8,867 nucleotides of DNA from JANLSO01 sp031362405 (GTDB lineage Bacteria; Actinomycetota; Thermoleophilia; Miltoncostaeales; Miltoncostaeaceae), in assembly GCA_031362405.1 (NCBI GenBank), contig JANLSO010000047.1, forward strand, positions 1-8,867. The letters are read 5' to 3'. Under the pieces are notes generated by a model. That model did no database searches and was not told the DNA's origin. It saw only the letters and a list, made by a program, of their open reading frames with translations. A program made the position numbers and the translations under genes. Of the stretch, positions 7,207 to 8,867 are shown one piece after another. Every line of letters starts with the position of its first letter. Position 1 is the stretch's first letter.

Positions 7207-7403
7207 TGGGCCCCGAGGATCCGCGGCCCGGATTGGACTTCGAATCCTTCCGGGCGGCACGCGACCGGTTCTTTGCTCGAGTGCGACCGGAGGCGATGGA
7301 GGATCCACCGCCCTCGATGTGCCCGGACGCGGTGCCCATCGAGTGGCCCAACGGGCCCGAGGGAACTGAGGCGGCGGATGAGGATCCTGCGGGCGCCTGC
7401 TGA
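7206..7403 (+). CDS. Small acidic proline-rich protein, unknown
   Basis: The 65-residue reading frame starts at the ATG in the TGATG junction with the aldehyde dehydrogenase stop, a usual sign of translational coupling. The first half (LDFESFRAARDRFFARVRPE) could form an amphipathic helix. The second half is rich in proline, glutamate and aspartate and ends in Cys. No family is recognised and no signal peptide is seen. The evidence that it is translated is its junction and its codon use only. It could be a small partner of the dehydrogenase or a chance frame. Confidence 0.5.
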   Translation: MGPEDPRPGLDFESFRAARDRFFARVRPEAMEDPPPSMCPDAVPIEWPNGPEGTEAADEDPAGAC

Positions 7404-7575
7404 CAACACGTTTCGCATGGCGGCATGCGTGCGGGCGACCGATTGTCCCGCCCGCGACGGCGAGCCTAGGTTCGCGGCGCGGTTTCGTGCCGCGGCAGCC
7501 ATAGCTCGAGCAACCAGCTCGCGGATCTGAGGGTCTTCCGGGAGGGTGGCGAAGGGCCCTTGGGTGGCGCTCACC
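7404..7575. other. Interval after the operon, with a GC-rich hairpin
   Basis: A 7-base perfect stem GCGGGCG (7431-7437) / CGCCCGC (7449-7455) with an 11-base loop lies 28 bases after the last stop codon. It lacks a T-run but could slow or end transcription. On the minus strand a frame from about 7574 reads LPEDPQIRELVARAMAAAAR in a protein-like way, then runs into the antisense of the aldehyde dehydrogenase. It has no usable ribosome binding site, so I do not call it a gene; it may be a remnant. Confidence 0.35.
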
Positions 7576-7631
7576 TCCCCGCCGGGGGTGACAACAGGGT
7601 GGTAACACGACCCTCAGAGACCGGCAGAGAC
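7576..7631 (+). repeat. 56-base direct repeat, copy B
   Basis: This copy matches copy A (1814-1869) with two mismatches. It carries the right-end motif (7585-7611), inverted relative to the left-end copy at 160-187, and ends in the first CAGAGACCGGCAGAGAC block. It lies 84 bases from the right tRNA fragment. Confidence 0.9.
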
Positions 7632-7703
7632 GCCGCGTGCGCACCACCTACGGAAACGGCGCGGCAACGCCATTTTTCCAGACAGACAGAGACCGGCAGA
7701 GAC
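7615..7703 (+). repeat. Pair of 17-base repeats CAGAGACCGGCAGAGAC beside the right att site
   Basis: Perfect copies lie at 7615-7631 and 7687-7703, 72 bases apart. Each is itself two CAGAGAC heptamers with a period of 10 bases, so the heptamers fall on the same face of the helix. A further copy with one mismatch is at 1853-1869. Phased heptamers close to a recombination core fit accessory protein sites for an integrase or excisionase; that function is inference. Confidence 0.7.
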
Positions 7704-7715
7704 CCCGAGCAGCAT

Positions 7716-7757
7716 CTCTTAATCCCAAGGTCCTGGGTTCGAGTCCCAGACAGCCCA
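7716..7757 (+). tRNA. tRNA-Lys 3' fragment (anticodon CUU), truncated; probable attachment site
   Basis: The anticodon loop CTCTTAA gives anticodon CTT, and the T arm is perfect. The acceptor strand reads ACAGCCC, one base different from the left fragment. Upstream bases (AGCAT) do not pair with the 3' anticodon stem, so only the part from the anticodon loop onward is tRNA-derived. It repeats 5-47 in the same orientation with two mismatches in 43. A T-rich tract (TTCTTTTTC) follows at 7758-7766. This is most simply the other att site of the enclosed segment. Confidence 0.8.
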
Positions 7758-7846
7758 TTCTTTTTCTCCCTGCCAAGAGCCTTGTCGTAACGCGTTCAAG
7801 GATCATTTGTGAGCTCCAACTCCTCGCGCGTGAAGACGCCGAGCCG

Positions 7847-8320
7847 TTAAGGAATGCCGCCGGCCGCAATCTCCGAAGCGGAGAGGGCGTGCTTGAGCCC
7901 GACCGCACCGTGGCTCTTCCGGACGACGACCCATGCCTTCCCGTCCGGGTCGGCGGAGAAGCCGGGCGGAGATCTGCTTCGGCTTGTTGTAGTCACTGAT
8001 GACACATCGCGAAGGGTCGCGATGGCGCCGAGGTACGCGTCCGCGCCCGACGAGGAGTTCCTTGGTCTCGTGGCCCAGACTGCGGCCGACCTTCGGCAGG
8101 TTGACCTCGCCCCGATAGAGCGCGTAGTCGGCGTGGAAGACCGACGCCGCGTTTCTCAGCTCGTGGTCGCAGATCTCTCGCGGCGGAACTCCGACGTCGG
8201 CCAGCCCAGCTCGTTTCGCTGCCGCATCTATCTGGCTGATCTTGTCCCAGGGATGCGGCGGTCGGCCGCCGCCAGACCCTGGATCGACTGGCGACCGCCC
8301 TCGGCGTGAGGCAGTTGCAT
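7847..8320 (-). pseudogene. Decayed minus-strand coding region, unrecognised
   Basis: Protein-like sequence on the minus strand is spread over several frames. From about 8250 to 8045 one frame reads DKISQIDAAAKRAGLADVGV, then ICDHELRNAASVFHADYALY and LPKVGRSLGHETKELL. From about 8045 to 7847 another frame reads ADAYLGAIATLRDV, then FSADPDGKAWVVVRKSHGAV and HALSASEIAAGGIP before TAA. A start-like ATG at 8320 lies in a third frame that soon stops. At least two frameshifts are needed to join them. HELR...LGHE faintly recalls the box II motif of tyrosine recombinases, and the position between an excisionase-like gene and an att site would suit an integrase, but the remaining sequence does not look like one. 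An open frame on the plus strand across the same region is probably antisense. Confidence 0.4.
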
Positions 8321-8382
8321 GATTCGAGGCTAACCCGCGACCCAGGAGGCAGCTCCCGAAGCGTCGGCGCCGAGGTCCCGTG

Positions 8383-8672
8383 TCAGACGGCGCGTGGTGC
8401 CGAGGCGACCTGGCGCCGAGGAGGCTACCGATCGCCTTGAGCGTCGGGTTCCCTTGCCCCCGCTCGAAGTGGCTGATCTCGCTCTGGGGAATTCCCGAGA
8501 ACCCGGCGGGGAGGCGGGTCGGGCGTCATCTTTGCCGCCCGCCCGGGCGGTGACGACTCCATGGCGAAGGCGAAGTGGCTTCGAGGGCACGCAATGCCTC
8601 GACGGCCGAGGGGCCGCTCGCCTCGGCCTCGGCCTCGACCTGGGCGAGGAGGTCGTCGAAGTCGTTCGCCAT
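8383..8672 (-). pseudogene. Second Xre antitoxin copy, multiply frameshifted
   Basis: From ATG 8672 the frame reads MANDFDDLLAQVEAEAEASG, SAVEALRALEA, closely parallel to the intact antitoxin at 928-1224. It then shifts to HFAFAMES in a second frame, GFSGIPQSEISHFERGQGNP and TLKAIGSLLGA in a third, and returns to QVASAPRAV and a stop at 8383. At least three indels separate it from a working gene. A GCGAGG ribosome binding site still precedes the ATG. No toxin gene lies next to it: the neighbour 67 bases upstream is an excisionase-like gene. It shows that a related Xre module belonged to the adjacent element and has decayed. Confidence 0.75.
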
Positions 8673-8739
8673 GCGCCTCGCCGCGACTGGGCGCGCCTGT
8701 CCCTGAGCTCGACAGTCTTTGTAAGAAACTCAAGCCGAA

Positions 8740-8867
8740 TCACGCCGCTGCTCTGTTCCCTGCCCGGCGGGCGCGGCGCGTCTCGTCCCGAAGGTGCGCC
8801 TCCAGCTCGTCCCGAGCGATCAGCGTGCGGTTCCCGTCGTTGATGCGGGTGAGGAGCCCTTCGGACA
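8740..8867 (-). CDS. C-terminal part of an excisionase-like DNA-binding protein, 5' end outside the window
   Basis: The last 41 codons are visible. They contain INDGNRTLIARDELEAHLRD, followed by a basic tail RRARRAGNRAAA and TGA. The pattern of a strand, R.LI.R.ELE..L and a basic end is that of the winged helix of small excisionase/HTH_17 proteins that bend DNA at att sites. The gene reads leftward, towards the tRNA fragment at 7716, the usual orientation for an excisionase upstream of an integrase. The expected integrase is not recognisable in between. Only a fragment is visible, so other small helix-turn-helix proteins remain possible. Confidence 0.5.
   Translation of the reverse strand, partial: SEGLLTRINDGNRTLIARDELEAHLRDETRRARRAGNRAAA

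Larger units (their letters stand above)
5..7758. mobile_element. Candidate att-flanked cargo element without its own integrase (CIME-like)
   Basis: The ends are a 43-base direct repeat (5-47 and 7716-7758, two mismatches) made of a tRNA-Lys 3' end. Just inside each end lies one copy of a motif in inverted orientation (160-187 and 7585-7611). The segment carries toxin-antitoxin remnants and a metabolic operon, but no integrase, relaxase or transposase reading frame is visible. An excisionase-like gene lies outside the right end, pointing towards it. The family knowledge used is that tyrosine integrases commonly recombine within the anticodon-loop-to-3'-end part of tRNA genes, and that cis-mobilizable elements are att-bounded segments lacking a recombination module. 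That this segment is such an element is inference; successive integrations and decay of several elements would also leave this pattern. Confidence 0.5.

Noticed and set aside
6630..7574. Minus-strand open frame of 314 codons beginning near the right repeat
   Set aside because: Its first 30 residues look protein-like, but most of it is antisense to the aldehyde dehydrogenase and no ribosome binding site precedes the GTG. It is mentioned only as a possible remnant.
7647..7908. Minus-strand peptide containing GLEPRTLGLR
   Set aside because: This is the translated antisense of the tRNA T arm and anticodon region, a common spurious protein.
7854..8309. Plus-strand frame of 151 codons
   Set aside because: The minus strand of the same region gives more protein-like sequence in two frames, so the plus frame is probably antisense to a decayed gene.
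1..8867. CRISPR arrays, rRNA genes, transposase genes
   Set aside because: No regularly spaced repeat series, rRNA-like sequence or transposase motif was seen on either strand.

Overview
The window is GC-rich DNA from what is probably a high-GC actinomycete-like bacterium. This is inferred from base composition, codon use, the large ATPase-LuxR regulator and the DUF433/Xre/Gp49-type genes; no single gene fixes the taxon. It reads as accessory, mobile DNA parked at a tRNA-Lys locus rather than core chromosome.

The frame is set by two directly repeated 3' fragments of a tRNA-Lys gene (1-46 and 7716-7757). Both match each other only from the first base of the anticodon loop to just past the acceptor end, which is where tRNA-targeting tyrosine integrases usually leave attachment sites. 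They bound a segment of about 7.7 kb with no integrase of its own. Inside each end, about 105-115 bases from the tRNA fragment, lies a copy of a 27-28 base motif in inverted orientation, and a third copy sits at 1823-1849. The layout resembles an att-flanked, recombinase-less cargo element (CIME-like).

Left part (about 129-1715): a MerR-like/DUF433 antitoxin-type gene without a visible toxin partner, convergent with a toxin-antitoxin operon on the minus strand. In that operon the Xre antitoxin is intact, but the Gp49/HigB-like toxin is frameshifted by a perfect 16-base tandem duplication.

Middle part (about 1814-7631) is framed by two copies of a 56-base direct repeat. After an intergenic region with a perfect palindrome come, all on the plus strand, a 924-residue ATPase/LuxR regulator, a DUF4242-like small protein, a small exported protein, an aldehyde dehydrogenase of the succinate-semialdehyde dehydrogenase type, and a 65-residue acidic protein. 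The last four are tightly packed and partly overlapping (ATGA and TGATG junctions), so they look like one translation-coupled operon beside its likely regulator. An aldehyde-oxidising function under control of a ligand-sensing STAND-type activator is the simplest reading; the substrate is unknown.

Right part (7759-8867) belongs to a neighbouring, decaying element: a minus-strand reading region broken by frameshifts that I cannot name, a multiply frameshifted second copy of the Xre antitoxin, and the 3' end of a small excisionase-like DNA-binding gene running off the window.
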